Source: Hyphomicrobiales bacterium (GTDB lineage Bacteria > Pseudomonadota > Alphaproteobacteria > Rhizobiales > Rhizobiaceae). Taken from it: a stretch of 64,000 bases of DNA. The position numbers and the translations under genes were made by a program. Positions 43,649 through 54,103 of this stretch are shown piece after piece (position 1 is the stretch's first letter; each line of letters starts with the position of its first letter). The notes below the pieces were generated by a model. It did no database searches and was not told where the DNA came from. It saw only the letters and a program-made list of their open reading frames with translations. Location of the stretch: contig UCJD01000009.1 of the NCBI GenBank assembly GCA_900472605.1, positions 103,883 through 167,882 on the forward strand, given 5' to 3'.

Positions 43649-44749
43649 ATGACCGCGTCGTCGAATACGCATGAAATCAAGATTGAACTCCACACTTCGC
43701 CGGTCTCCGACGCCGACCGCATCAAGGCACTGGAAACGCCCGGTTTCGGCAAGGTCTTCACCGATCATATGGTGTTGGCGAAATGGACATCGGACAAGGG
43801 CTGGCACGATGCCAAGGTAACGCCGCGCCGCCCGCTGGAACTCGATCCGGCCAGCGCCGTCCTCCACTACGCCCAGGAAATCTTCGAGGGCATGAAGGCC
43901 TACAAGGCCGAAGACGGCCGCATCCTGCTGTTCCGTCCCGAACAGAACGCCAAGCGTTTCAACCAGTCGGCCGAGCGCATGGCGATGCCGGATGTTCCCG
44001 AAGAGCTGTTCCTCAAGGCGGTCGAGGAGCTCGTACGCATCGACAAGGCCTGGATCCCGTCGGGTGACGGCAGCCTCTATCTGCGTCCCTTCATGTTCGC
44101 CAACGAGGCCTTCCTCGGCGTCCGCCCGGCATTGGAATATATCTTCTGTGTGATTGCCTCCCCCGTCGGCGCCTATTTCAAGGGCGGCGCCAAGGCGGTG
44201 TCGCTTTGGGTCGAGACGGACTACACCCGCGCAGCCGCCGGCGGCACGGGTGCTGCCAAATGCGGTGGCAACTACGCGGCCAGCCTTGTTGCCCAGGCGG
44301 AAGCGGCCAAGAAGAACTGCGACCAGGTCGTCTTCCTCGATGCCGCCGAACATCGCTGGATCGAGGAACTCGGCGGCATGAACGTCTTCTTCGTGATGAA
44401 CGACGGCACCATCGTCACCCCGCCTCTGGGCGGCACGATCCTGCCTGGCATCACCCGCGCCTCGGTCATCGTTCTGGCCGAAGAAAAGGGCCTCAAGGTC
44501 GAGCAGCGCCCCTACTCCTTCGCCGAATGGCAGGCTGATGCCGCCAGCGGCAAGCTGGTGGAAGCGTTCGCCTGCGGCACCGCCGCGGTCCTCGCCGGCA
44601 TCGGCCTCGTGCGCCACGCCGGCGGCGAGTTCAAGGTCGGCGACGGCGAGACCGGCAAGCTGACGACGGAACTGCGCAACGAACTGGTCGGCCTGCAGAA
44701 GGGCGTGACCAACGACGAACGCGGCTGGACCCGCCGCATCATGGCGTAA
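43649..44749 (+). CDS. ilvE: Branched-chain amino acid aminotransferase
   Basis: 366 residues, fold type IV (BCAT II, eukaryotic-like length). It transaminates Val, Leu and Ile at the last biosynthetic step. Family blocks: LHYAQEIFEGMKAYKAEDGRILLFRP, SLYLRPFMFANEAFLGVRPA, the PLP lysine in GTGAAKCGGNYAAS, and GTAAVLAGIG. Terminator at 44780. ilvC lies 1.2 kb away on the opposite strand, so the two branched-chain genes are near but not in one operon. Confidence 0.93.
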   Translation: MTASSNTHEIKIELHTSPVSDADRIKALETPGFGKVFTDHMVLAKWTSDKGWHDAKVTPRRPLELDPASAVLHYAQEIFEGMKAYKAEDGRILLFRPEQNAKRFNQSAERMAMPDVPEELFLKAVEELVRIDKAWIPSGDGSLYLRPFMFANEAFLGVRPALEYIFCVIASPVGAYFKGGAKAVSLWVETDYTRAAAGGTGAAKCGGNYAASLVAQAEAAKKNCDQVVFLDAAEHRWIEELGGMNVFFVMNDGTIVTPPLGGTILPGITRASVIVLAEEKGLKVEQRPYSFAEWQADAASGKLVEAFACGTAAVLAGIGLVRHAGGEFKVGDGETGKLTTELRNELVGLQKGVTNDERGWTRRIMA

Positions 44750-44779
44750 TCGGCCACTGAGCAGATTCGATCACGACGA

Positions 44780-44815
44780 AAGGCCGGCAAGGTTGTCACC
44801 TCTGCCGGCTTTTCT
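44780..44815 (+). terminator. Terminator of ilvE
   Basis: AAGGCCGGCA and TGCCGGCTTTT around a 13-nt loop, followed by CTTT. Confidence 0.7.
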
Positions 44816-44849
44816 TTATGCAGCGAGGATCACCCTCTGCGTATGGTCT

Positions 44850-45335
44850 TCAGGAGCGCAGCAGCGAGGCGATCTGGGCCTGGCTCGGGATCTGCCCCTG
44901 CGGCGTCAGCTTGTCGACCACGCCGGGCAACACCTTTGACAGCTGCGCCAGGAGTTCCTGCTCACTGATCCCCGCCTGCCGTGCGAGATCGCTGATCGTC
45001 TGCGAACCCAGCGCGTTTTCCAGATGCCCCGGCGCAATCGGCTCGTTCTGACCGGGCTTCACCCAGGAATCGGCAACCGACCCCTGCCCGGCCTCGGCCA
45101 GCTTGCCGAGCAGCCCGCCCAATCCGCCGAGCCCGCCCAGCCCGCCGGCAAGACCGCCGAGGTTTCCGAGCAAGCCGCCGTCGTCGGCACCCGCGTTGGC
45201 GGGCTGCCCCGGCCGCTGGGCCTCCTCCGGCTCGCTCTTGCCGCCAAGCAGCTTGCCGACCAGCAACGCGCCGAGCGCGATCATGATCGGCTTCGATATG
45301 TTCCCACCGGGAACGGCGTCATCAAAGATACCCAT
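44850..45335 (-). CDS. YidB-like DUF937 protein
   Basis: 161 residues: a short hydrophobic N-terminal segment (IMIALGALLVGKLLGG), a central Gly/Leu repeat (GNLGGLAGGLGGLGGLGGLL-like, residues about 56-78), then the DUF937/YidB helical core HLENALGSQTISDLARQAGISEQELLAQLSKVLPGVVDKLTPQG. Function unknown. Divergent from the GlsB-like gene. Confidence 0.8.
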   Translation of the reverse strand: MGIFDDAVPGGNISKPIMIALGALLVGKLLGGKSEPEEAQRPGQPANAGADDGGLLGNLGGLAGGLGGLGGLGGLLGKLAEAGQGSVADSWVKPGQNEPIAPGHLENALGSQTISDLARQAGISEQELLAQLSKVLPGVVDKLTPQGQIPSQAQIASLLRS

Positions 45336-45478
45336 GTCATTCTCCTTCGGTAGCGTTTTGAAACGAAGAGTAAAAATGCAACATGAGGCCCGGCCGAGCC
45401 TTGAATTCCCGCACCATCACTTTAGCTCATACTGAAACATGGTCGGATTGTCCGGCCATTCAAGGAGGGGTGCGCAAG

Positions 45479-45736
45479 ATGTCTGTCATCGGTTGGATTA
45501 TTCTCGGCCTGATCGCCGGTTTCATCGGCAGCAAGATCGTCAACAAGACTGGCTCGGGTATGCTGATGGACATCGTGCTCGGCATCGTCGGCGCGATCGT
45601 CGGCGGCGTCATCTTCACCTTCTTCGGCGCCTCGGGCGTCACCGGCTTCAACATCTACAGCCTGGTGGTGGCGGTAATCGGCGCGGTCGTAGTGTTGTGG
45701 CTCTACCATGCGGTGAGCGGCCGGCGTTCGGTGTGA
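45479..45736 (+). CDS. GlsB/YeaQ/YmgE-family small membrane protein
   Basis: 85 residues with three hydrophobic spans: IGWIILGLIAGFIGSKI, MLMDIVLGIVGAIVGGVIF and YSLVVAVIGAVVVLWLYHA. The Gly-rich helices are typical of the 'transglycosylase-associated' family, stress-linked inner-membrane proteins of unproven function. ATG 45479 chosen for its fit to the family start (MSVIGWIILG). The following 190 bp hold only hairpins (for example TTCCTGTC/GACAGGAA at 45751-45771). Confidence 0.85.
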   Translation: MSVIGWIILGLIAGFIGSKIVNKTGSGMLMDIVLGIVGAIVGGVIFTFFGASGVTGFNIYSLVVAVIGAVVVLWLYHAVSGRRSV

Positions 45737-45881
45737 CGAGACGGTCCTCGTTCCTGTCCTTGTGACAGGAATCCAGCCAGCCCAAGTCCTTGGGCTGCAA
45801 GGACTCTTCGGCGTCGCAGACGCGACGCGGCTGGATTGCTGCTCAAGGCCGGGATAGGGAGCGTATAGCCCAAAACGATAA

Positions 45882-45905
45882 AGGCCGGCGCTTTCGCACC
45901 GGCCT
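45882..45905 (-). terminator. Terminator of ilvC
   Basis: AGGCCGG and CCGGCCT around a 10-nt loop, with TTTATC after the stem on the minus strand; 25 bp past the ilvC stop. Confidence 0.7.
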
Positions 45906-45929
45906 CCATCAATCCAAAAGCAGAAAAGC

Positions 45930-46985
<1,056 letters not shown>

Positions 46986-47008
46986 TCAGTATTCGATAAA
47001 ACTTGTTG

Positions 47009-47662
47009 TCAGACGACGGCCGGCATGTCGGCCAGCGCCTTCTCCGTCCCGTAGAGCCGGAGGAAAGCGGTGACCGCCTTCTCCGCCTGGCGCGCGGTAT
47101 CCGTAACGCCCATGGTGTCGCCGAGCAGCATGCGCACATGCAGGTCGGAAACGATCAGGCCGTATAGCGTGTGATAGGCTTCATCGGCATCGTTGAAGCG
47201 CAGCAGACCTGCCCGCTTGCCGGAATCGATGAGTGCCATGGCGCGGCGATCGATCTGCTTGCGGCCGCGCTCAAGCAGGAGCTTGCCGAGCTTCGATCCG
47301 TCACGCGGCGACTGGCCGATCGCCAGGCGATTGAGAGCCAGCGACACATCACCTGCCAGAACTTCCAGCAGATCACGCGAGAAAATCACCAGATGGTCGT
47401 GCAGGCTGGCCGATGTCAGCCGCTCGCCGTTGCGCTCAAAGGTACGCACTTTGCTCGCCTGATAGGCGATCATTGCCGACAGCAGACCATCGCGGTCGCC
47501 AAACCACTTGTAGAGGCTTTCCTTGGAGCAGTTGGCCGCACGCGCCACGCCCGACGTCGTCAGCGCCTTTTCGCCGCCATCGACGAGCAACCGCAGCGCC
47601 TGCTCCAGAACAGCGTTCTGGCGCGGCGAGAATTCGCTGGGCTCCAAGTTTTCGACAGACAC
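47009..47662 (-). CDS. TetR-family regulator
   Basis: 217 residues. N-terminal HTH about 20-65: AVLEQALRLLVDGGEKALTTSGVARAANCSKESLYKWFGDRDGLLSAMI. The C-terminal domain is of the TetR_C AefR-like type. A palindrome (TACCGTACGGTA) lies 20 bp before the start, so autoregulation is likely. It is immediately upstream of ilvC on the same strand; whether it controls ilvC is not shown. Confidence 0.88.
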   Translation of the reverse strand: MSVENLEPSEFSPRQNAVLEQALRLLVDGGEKALTTSGVARAANCSKESLYKWFGDRDGLLSAMIAYQASKVRTFERNGERLTSASLHDHLVIFSRDLLEVLAGDVSLALNRLAIGQSPRDGSKLGKLLLERGRKQIDRRAMALIDSGKRAGLLRFNDADEAYHTLYGLIVSDLHVRMLLGDTMGVTDTARQAEKAVTAFLRLYGTEKALADMPAVV

Positions 47663-47681
47663 GACATTCGCTCCCTGAAAG

Positions 47682-47693
47682 TACCGTACGGTA
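47682..47693. promoter_or_regulatory. Palindrome upstream of the TetR gene, likely operator
   Basis: TACCGTACGGTA, perfect 12-bp palindrome, with an extra overlapping ACGGT repeat to the right, 19 bp upstream of the TetR start. Confidence 0.5.
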
Positions 47694-47782
47694 CGGTTCT
47701 TGAGCGCTTATCGCCCAGAAGCCCCCCCTCGTCAAGAGGCAGCAAAAGGCAGAAGCATAAATTTTCGGCGTGTCGCGCCGGT

Positions 47783-48685
47783 TTATTCGGCAGCGTTCAG
47801 CACGGCATCGACATCGCGAGCCGGCGAAAGCCCGTATAAGCGGCTATATTCTCGGCTAAACTGGGACGGGCTCTGATATCCGACACGGTGGCCGGCGGTG
47901 CCGGCGTCCAGCCGCTCGATCAACATCAGCCGCCGCGCCTCGTGAAGACGGATCTGCTTCTGATACTGCACCGGCGTCATCGCCGTGATCGACTTGAAGT
48001 GATGATGGAACGACGAGACGCTCATATTGACATGCTCGGCCAGTTCCTCGATGCGCAGCGTCCGCGCAAAATTCTCGCGCAGCCACGATATGGCACGCGC
48101 GATGCGGTGACCCTGGCTGTCGGCCATGACCATGTCGATCAGCTGGTCGCCGGCCGGCCCCGTCAGGATGCGATAAAGTATTTCCTGCTCGATCAACGGC
48201 GCCATCGCCGGAATGTCAGACGGACGATCGAGCAAGCGCAGCAACCGGACCGCCGCGTCCAGAAGCTCCGGCGTCGCGGAGTTGACGACGATGCCGCGCT
48301 GGCCGGCGTGTGGGGTGGCCGTGCGCTGGACGGTGGACAGGCTGAGCAGGTGTAGCAGCCTTTCCCGGTTGATCGCCAGCGTGATGCAGAAATGCGGAAC
48401 CTCGCTGCTCGCCTCCACGACCTGCCACGTCACCGGCAGGTCGAGCGAGGTCAGCAGATAGTGGCCGGCGCCGTAATTGATCGTATCCGTGCCGAGCTGC
48501 ACGCTTTTCGCGCCTTGGATCACCATGGCGAAGCATGGCCGATAGCTGCCGTGACACGGCGCGCTCGGCGTCGTCCGACGGCTGATCCCGAGCCCCTCGA
48601 TGCTGGTCTGCACATCGCCTTCGCCTGTTGCGAAACGGGCTGCGATCGACGCGATCTCCTGGTAGCGATTGAAAGGCAAGGTCAT
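47783..48685 (-). CDS. AraC-family regulator (AraC_N/YqhC-type)
   Basis: About 300 residues. An N-terminal AraC_N domain ([26 protein letters not shown]) is followed by two HTHs: [29 protein letters not shown] and a truncated-looking second unit [25 protein letters not shown]. This type often controls adjacent alcohol dehydrogenases, and a zinc alcohol dehydrogenase lies divergently 200 bp away. ATG 48685 ([11 protein letters not shown]) has GGAAAG upstream; 48712 is an alternative. Confidence 0.87.
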   Translation of the reverse strand: MTLPFNRYQEIASIAARFATGEGDVQTSIEGLGISRRTTPSAPCHGSYRPCFAMVIQGAKSVQLGTDTINYGAGHYLLTSLDLPVTWQVVEASSEVPHFCITLAINRERLLHLLSLSTVQRTATPHAGQRGIVVNSATPELLDAAVRLLRLLDRPSDIPAMAPLIEQEILYRILTGPAGDQLIDMVMADSQGHRIARAISWLRENFARTLRIEELAEHVNMSVSSFHHHFKSITAMTPVQYQKQIRLHEARRLMLIERLDAGTAGHRVGYQSPSQFSREYSRLYGLSPARDVDAVLNAAE

Positions 48686-48886
48686 AGGCACACTTTCCGG
48701 CAGGAACGGCATGGGTGCCGCGGTCCCTGCATATGTAGAATGGAAATGCAGCTTCGCAAACGGTGGCCGCATAGAGATTTGCAGGATCGTGCAAAAACGC
48801 GAGAGGATCGCTCTAACGCATCCTTTCGCATTTGGGGCATAAGTCCCCTCGTCCGAACCACCCCTCTAAATATATGGAGTTTTCCC

Positions 48887-49933
48887 ATGGCTATCGCAAA
48901 AGGCTATGCTGCTACAGACGCCTCCAAGCCGCTGACGCCGTTCACTTTCGAGCGTCGGGAACCAAATGCGGACGACGTCGTCATCGACATCAAGTTTGCC
49001 GGCATCTGCCACTCCGACATTCACACCGTTCGCAACGAATGGAAGAACGCGGTCTACCCGATCGTCCCCGGCCACGAAATTGCCGGCGTCGTGTCGGCCG
49101 TCGGCGCCAACGTCACCAAGTTCAAGGTCGGCGACCATGTCGGCGTCGGCTGCTTCGTCGACAGCTGCGTCGGCTGCGCAACCCGCGACGTCGACAACGA
49201 GCAGTACATGCCGGGCCTCGTCCAGACCTACAACAGCGTCGAAGCCGACGGCAAGACGGCGACCCAGGGCGGCTATTCCGACTCGATCGTCGTCAAGGAA
49301 GGTTACGTCCTGTCGATCCCGGATAACCTGCCGCTCGACGCATCCGCACCGCTGCTGTGCGCCGGCATCACCCTCTACTCGCCGCTCGCACACTGGAAGG
49401 CCGGTCCCGGCAAGAAGGTCGCGATCGTCGGCATGGGCGGCCTTGGCCACATGGGCGTGAAGATTGGTGCGGCCATGGGTGCCGACATCACCGTTCTCTC
49501 GCAGACGCTGTCGAAGAAGGAAGACGGCCTCAAGCTCGGCGCCAAGGAATACTATGCGACCTCGGACGCATCGACTTTCGAAAAGCTCGCCGGCACCTTC
49601 GACCTGATCATCTGCACGGCTGGCGTCGCCATCGACTGGAACGCCTATCTGAACCTGCTGAAGGTCGATGGCTCGATGGTCATCGTCGGCGCGCCGGAGC
49701 ATGCCATTCCGGTCCACGCCTTCTCGCTGATCCCAGGCCGCAAGAGCCTGTCCGGCTCGATGATCGGCTCAATCAAGGAAACCCAGGAAATGCTGGATTT
49801 CTGCGGCAAGCACAACATCGTCTCGGAAATCGAGAAGATCAACATCCAGGACGTCAACGAAGCCTATGAGCGCGTTCTGAAGAGCGACGTTCGCTACCGC
49901 TTCGTCATCGACATCGCCTCGCTGGCGGCCTGA
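48887..49933 (+). CDS. Zinc-dependent alcohol/cinnamaldehyde dehydrogenase (YahK-type)
   Basis: 348 residues, medium-chain reductase. Catalytic zinc ligands are in [15 protein letters not shown] and PGHEIAGVV, with the structural-zinc loop [20 protein letters not shown], the NADP motif [18 protein letters not shown] and [15 protein letters not shown]. Reduces a range of aldehydes with NADPH. ATG 48887 after GGAG. Probably regulated by the divergent AraC protein. Confidence 0.92.
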   Translation: MAIAKGYAATDASKPLTPFTFERREPNADDVVIDIKFAGICHSDIHTVRNEWKNAVYPIVPGHEIAGVVSAVGANVTKFKVGDHVGVGCFVDSCVGCATRDVDNEQYMPGLVQTYNSVEADGKTATQGGYSDSIVVKEGYVLSIPDNLPLDASAPLLCAGITLYSPLAHWKAGPGKKVAIVGMGGLGHMGVKIGAAMGADITVLSQTLSKKEDGLKLGAKEYYATSDASTFEKLAGTFDLIICTAGVAIDWNAYLNLLKVDGSMVIVGAPEHAIPVHAFSLIPGRKSLSGSMIGSIKETQEMLDFCGKHNIVSEIEKINIQDVNEAYERVLKSDVRYRFVIDIASLAA

Positions 49934-49974
49934 TCAAACGGAAGGCGGCCTCGTCCGCCCACCGGTCGAAAACC

Positions 49975-50006
49975 AAAGCCCCTGTCATCTGGCGGGGGCT
50001 TTTTTC
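49975..50006 (+). terminator. Terminator of the alcohol dehydrogenase gene
   Basis: AAAGCCCC pairs with GGGGCTTT, then TTTT; 42 bp past the stop. Confidence 0.8.
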
Positions 50007-50027
50007 GTTGCCGTTGCGACAAAGAAA

Positions 50028-50055
50028 AAAGCCCCCGGTTCGTACCGGAGGCTCT
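50028..50055 (-). terminator. Terminator of the NDH-2 gene
   Basis: On the minus strand GAGCCTCCGG/CCGGGGGCT with one mismatch, followed by TTTTTT. It faces the plus-strand terminator at 49975. Confidence 0.7.
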
Positions 50056-50085
50056 TGGATAGTCGTCGCAATGATCCTGCGAAAC

Positions 50086-51348
50086 TTATTTCTCGTCGGC
50101 GATGGTCTCGCGCTGCGTGATCAGGCGAGCACTGTGCTGGCCGCTCAGGAAAATCCAGAGCCAGCTCCAGGCGACCGAAAAGCGCGAGCGCGTTCCGATC
50201 AGGAAGTAGATGTGGGCAATACCCCAGATCCACCAGGCGAGCCCGCCCTTGAGCTTGATCTTGCCGAAATCGGCAATCGCGGCGCTCCGGCCAATCGTCG
50301 CCAGGCTTCCCTGATGCCTGTACTTGAAGGCGGGCGGTGTTTTGCCCTTCATCCGTGCGTGAATGACCTTGGCGACGAAGGCGCCCTGCTGCTTGGCGGC
50401 AGGCGCAACGCCTGGAACCGGCGCGCCGCTCTCCTGCATCACCGAAGCGGTATCGCCGATGACGAAGACATCCGGCAGGCCCGGCGCCGTCAGGTCTTTC
50501 TCGACGATCGCGCGGCCGGCACGGTCCGCCGGGATGCCCAGCCATTTGGCGGCTGGCGAGGCCTGAACACCGGCGGCCCAGCTGATCGTCCGGGTCGGGA
50601 TGAATTCGTCGCCGATCTGGACACCTTCGGCCGTGCATTCGGTGACCGGCTTTCCGAGCCGCACCTCAACGCCGAGATCGTTGAGCGCCTTCAACGCATA
50701 TTCGGACAGTTCGGGCACGAAGGTCGGCAGAACGCGCGGTCCGGCCTCCACGAGGATGACCTTGGCCTTGCGCGTGTCGATGTTGCGGAACTCTCTCGGC
50801 AGCGTCTTGTGCGCCAGTTCCGCGATGATGCCCGCAAGCTCCACACCGGTCGGGCCGGCGCCGATGATGATGAAGGTCAGCAGCGCGTCGCGCTCGGCCT
50901 GATCAAGCGCCGTCTCCGCCTTTTCGAAGGCCAGGAGCACGCGGCGGCGGATCGTCGTCGCGTCCTCGAGCGTCTTCAGGCCCTGCGCCACCGGCGCCCA
51001 GTCGTCGCGACCGAAATATGCATGGGTCGCGCCCGTGGCGAGTACCAACGTGTCGTATTGCAGGACATTGCCATCGCGCAGCGTCACCGACTTCGTGCCG
51101 GTATCGACGCCCGAGACATCGCCGAGCAGCGTCGTCACTTCCGGGCGGTCGCTATAGAGATGGCGGATCGGCCAGGCGATCTCGGAGGTCGACAAAATCG
51201 TTGTGGCGACTTGGTATAGCAGGGGCTGGAACAGATGGTGATTGCGCCGATCGACGAGCGTAATGCGGACACCAGCGCCTTTGAGGTCGTTTACGAGTTG
51301 CAGCCCTCCGAAGCCTCCTCCAACAACAACGACGTGATGATCAGCCAT
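50086..51348 (-). CDS. ndh: Type II NADH:quinone dehydrogenase (NDH-2)
   Basis: 420 residues: FAD motif VVVVGGGFGGLQLVNDL, NADH motif IIIGAGPTGVELAG, TISWAAGVQASP, VFVIGDTASV and PAAKQQGAFVAKVI. The C-terminal hydrophobic stretch GGLAWWIWGIAHIYFLIGTRSRFSVAWSW-type anchors it to the inner membrane. Non-proton-pumping entry of electrons from NADH to quinone. Start follows AAAGGGTAGCTT. Confidence 0.92.
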   Translation of the reverse strand: MADHHVVVVGGGFGGLQLVNDLKGAGVRITLVDRRNHHLFQPLLYQVATTILSTSEIAWPIRHLYSDRPEVTTLLGDVSGVDTGTKSVTLRDGNVLQYDTLVLATGATHAYFGRDDWAPVAQGLKTLEDATTIRRRVLLAFEKAETALDQAERDALLTFIIIGAGPTGVELAGIIAELAHKTLPREFRNIDTRKAKVILVEAGPRVLPTFVPELSEYALKALNDLGVEVRLGKPVTECTAEGVQIGDEFIPTRTISWAAGVQASPAAKWLGIPADRAGRAIVEKDLTAPGLPDVFVIGDTASVMQESGAPVPGVAPAAKQQGAFVAKVIHARMKGKTPPAFKYRHQGSLATIGRSAAIADFGKIKLKGGLAWWIWGIAHIYFLIGTRSRFSVAWSWLWIFLSGQHSARLITQRETIADEK

Positions 51349-51650
51349 AAGCTACCCTTTTGGTAATTTGCATAAGAATTGACCAATGTCATCTTCCCCA
51401 CCCCCGTTTCAACCGCCGTTTCAGCATAGCTAACCTGCGTTGACGGGCCTGCGACCAATCAGCGCGCAAGGCAAAGCGATGGAGACACACAATCCGGCGG
51501 CCGACATCTGCGATCCCAACAGCGGCATTTGCCCAGGCAAAAGAACCGGATCGGCTGGCAATTCCGTCCGTTATTTGCATGATGCTCCCTAGGGCGGGCG
51601 ACCGCCGGAAGAACGCGCGTCGCAAAGACGCCGCGACGGAGGAGCATCGA
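51349..51650. other. Divergent promoter region between ndh and the racemase gene
   Basis: About 300 bp without a gene. A short direct repeat TGAAACGG occurs twice on the minus strand near 51406-51426. No other motif recognised. Confidence 0.35.
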
Positions 51651-52367
51651 ATGCGGACAATCGGCCTGATTGGTGGCATGAGCTTTGAAAGCTCCGCCGT
51701 CTACTATCGTCTCATCAACGAAATGGTTCGCGACCGCCTCGGCGGCTTCGCGTCTGCCGAGCTGCTGATGCATTCCGTGAATTTCGAAGAGATCGTCACG
51801 ATGCAGAAGGCAGGCGATTGGGAGGCCGCCGGCAAACGCCTCGGCGAGGTCGCGGCGCGCCTGCAATCGGCCGGCGCCGACTGCGTTCTGATCTGCACCA
51901 ATACCATGCACCTCGTCGCCGGCCCGGTCGCGGACCGCATTACCGTCCCGCTGATCCACATCATCGACGAGACAGCGTCAACGTTGAAGGCCGCCGGATG
52001 CCGCCGCCCACTGCTGCTCGCAACGCGCTACACGATGGAGCACGGCTTCTATACCGACCGCGTGAAAAGCCTCGGGCTCGACATCATGGTGCCTGATCAG
52101 GAAGACCGCACGACGGTTCACGACATCATCTTCAACGAGCTCTGCGCCGGCCAGATTCTCGATCGCTCGCGCGAAAAACTTTTCGATATCATCGACCGTG
52201 AACGCGCCAAGGGCGCCGACAGCATCATCCTCGGCTGCACCGAGATCTGCCTGATCCTCGATCCGGACAATCTGCCCCTGCCCGGCTTCGATACCACCAA
52301 GATCCACGCCAAAGCCGCTGTCGATTTCGCACTGGGCGATCAAGCGGCGCAAAAGGCGGTGGCTTAG
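51651..52367 (+). CDS. Aspartate/glutamate racemase family protein
   Basis: 238 residues with the two catalytic cysteines expected for the cofactor-independent fold: CTNTMHLVA and GCTEICLIL. N-terminal GLIGGMSFESSAVYYRLINE and the DETASTLKAAGCRRPLLLATRYTME block are family-typical. Converts L- to D-Asp or Glu by type. Its stop is 67 bp before a MarR-GNAT gene on the same strand. Confidence 0.9.
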   Translation: MRTIGLIGGMSFESSAVYYRLINEMVRDRLGGFASAELLMHSVNFEEIVTMQKAGDWEAAGKRLGEVAARLQSAGADCVLICTNTMHLVAGPVADRITVPLIHIIDETASTLKAAGCRRPLLLATRYTMEHGFYTDRVKSLGLDIMVPDQEDRTTVHDIIFNELCAGQILDRSREKLFDIIDRERAKGADSIILGCTEICLILDPDNLPLPGFDTTKIHAKAAVDFALGDQAAQKAVA

Positions 52368-52381
52368 CGGCAACAATTTAG

Positions 52382-52394
52382 TTGACTCAGTCAA
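52382..52394. promoter_or_regulatory. MarR-type operator palindrome
   Basis: TTGACT-C-AGTCAA, perfect 13-bp palindrome, 40 bp before the MarR-GNAT start; this is the classic MarR box shape. Confidence 0.6.
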
Positions 52395-52434
52395 TCAATT
52401 GGAGGACATGGTCTCTCAACAGGAGACCTGATCC

Positions 52435-53352
52435 ATGTCCGATTCCGCCCTCATAGACGCCGCCCGCGACTTCAACCGCTTCTACACCAATTTCCTGGGT
52501 GTCTTGAACAAGGCCTATCTCGACACCCCCTTCACGCTGACCGACGCGCGCGTGCTCTTCGAAGTGGGCTCGCAGGAACGGCTCAGCGCCGTGGCATTGG
52601 TCCGCGACCTTCATCTCGACGCAGCCTATCTCAGCCGCATCCTGAAGCGCTTCAAGGCCGAAGGCTTGTTGGAGACAACGCCCGATCCCGACGATCGGCG
52701 CAGCCAGCTCATCTCTGTCACCGATCGGGGACGCGAGCAGTTTCAAGAGCTTGTCAGGCGCTCCAACGCCCAGATCGCCGGACGCTTCGACAAGCTGGCG
52801 GCAGGCGAGCCACAAAGCATCGTCGGCGCCATGAAGACAATCCGCTCACTGCTCGATCCGGACGCGACGCTCCCGCCCTTGGTCATCCGCCCTCACCGCA
52901 CCGGCGATATGGGCTGGATCGTGGAAAGCCAGGCAAAGTTCTACAGCGAGGAATACGGCTGGGACATGCGCTTCGAGGGCCTCGTCGCCGAGGTCGCGGG
53001 ACGTTTCCTCAGCACGTTCGATCCGGCCATGGAATACGCCTGGATCGCCGAGCGCGGCGGCATCAACATCGGCTCCGTCCTGATCACAAACGGCGGCGAC
53101 GGCATCGCCAAGCTCAGGCTCCTCTATATCGACAAGTCGGCGCGCGGGCTTGGCCTTGGAAAGACATTGGTCGACGAGTGCATCCGCTTCGCACGAGCCA
53201 AGGGATATCGGCAGATTTCGCTCTGGACCAACGACATCCTGAGTGCGGCACGCAACATCTACCTCAAGGCAGGCTTTCAACTCGTATCTGAGGAGAAGCA
53301 CCGCATGTTCGGACCCGAACTCAACGGACAGACCTGGATTCTGGACCTCTAA
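52435..53352 (+). CDS. MarR-GNAT fusion: DNA-binding domain plus N-acetyltransferase
   Basis: 305 residues. An N-terminal MarR winged helix (about 1-140; FTLTDARVLFEVGSQERLSAVALVRDLHLDAAYLSRILKRFKAEGLLE) is followed by a C-terminal GNAT domain (about 145-305) with the acetyl-CoA motif LYIDKSARGLGLGKTLVDECI. Such fusions occur across Proteobacteria. The palindrome upstream suggests autorepression, while the GNAT part would acetylate an unknown small molecule. Confidence 0.88.
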   Translation: MSDSALIDAARDFNRFYTNFLGVLNKAYLDTPFTLTDARVLFEVGSQERLSAVALVRDLHLDAAYLSRILKRFKAEGLLETTPDPDDRRSQLISVTDRGREQFQELVRRSNAQIAGRFDKLAAGEPQSIVGAMKTIRSLLDPDATLPPLVIRPHRTGDMGWIVESQAKFYSEEYGWDMRFEGLVAEVAGRFLSTFDPAMEYAWIAERGGINIGSVLITNGGDGIAKLRLLYIDKSARGLGLGKTLVDECIRFARAKGYRQISLWTNDILSAARNIYLKAGFQLVSEEKHRMFGPELNGQTWILDL

Positions 53353-53382
53353 TTGCGAAACCGCAAGTTTTCGGCTTGATTT

Positions 53383-53398
53383 GGAAACGATCATTTCC
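53383..53398. promoter_or_regulatory. Inverted repeat upstream of the TetR gene
   Basis: GGAAA-N6-TTTCC, 14 bp before the TetR ATG; position fits an autoregulatory operator. Confidence 0.4.
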
Positions 53399-53412
53399 TA
53401 ATAAGTCGATCC

Positions 53413-54030
53413 ATGACCACACACGCATTGACCGACACCAGCCGGGCGCGCGGACGTCCGCGTGAATTCGACATGGACGCAGCGCTTGGCAAGGCGCTCG
53501 ACGTCTTTTCCGAGCGCGGCTATCACGCCGCCTCGATCAGCGAGCTGACAGAGGCGATGCAACTGACCTCGGGCAGCGTCTACAAGGCGTTCAAGGACAA
53601 GCGCGGCATATTTCTCGCCGCCTTCGACCGTTATCGACGGATCCGCCGCGCCCTGCTCGACGCGCGCTTGCAAGAAGTCGCCACCGGCCGCGAGAAGGTT
53701 CGCGAGCTTCTGCGCTCCTATGCATCATCCTCGCATGGTGCGTCCGGCACGCGAGGCTGCCTCGTCGTCGGCAGCGCCAACGAGCTTGCGATATTCGATG
53801 AGGAAGCCGCGCAGCGTGTCTCGGATGCCTTCGACGCCAATGAAGCGCACCTCACTGAACTCATCCGCCTCGGCCAGGTCGACGGCTCCATTTCGTCCAC
53901 GCTCGATGTCGAAGCAACGGCACGCACCTTGCTTTGCCTGACCGCCGGCATGCGTATTGTCGGCAAGACCGGGCGCACGGCGCCCGATATGGACGCCGTC
54001 GCACTCGAGGCGATGAAGCTCCTGACCTGA
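53413..54030 (+). CDS. TetR-family regulator
   Basis: 205 residues: N-terminal HTH RPREFDMDAALGKALDVFSERGYHAASISELTEAMQLTSGSVYKAFKDKRGIF, then a TetR_C domain starting AAFDRYRRIRRALLD. The SGSVYKAF recognition helix is typical of AcrR/YezE-like repressors. It is 73 bp upstream of the MFS gene on the same strand and probably represses that pair through the upstream repeat. Confidence 0.9.
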   Translation: MTTHALTDTSRARGRPREFDMDAALGKALDVFSERGYHAASISELTEAMQLTSGSVYKAFKDKRGIFLAAFDRYRRIRRALLDARLQEVATGREKVRELLRSYASSSHGASGTRGCLVVGSANELAIFDEEAAQRVSDAFDANEAHLTELIRLGQVDGSISSTLDVEATARTLLCLTAGMRIVGKTGRTAPDMDAVALEAMKLLT

Positions 54031-54103
54031 TTGATTTCCCGTGGGCGCGCAACGCCGCGCACGCGATCGCCTTTAATATCCGTTTGCCCCACCGGAGCCC
54101 TGC

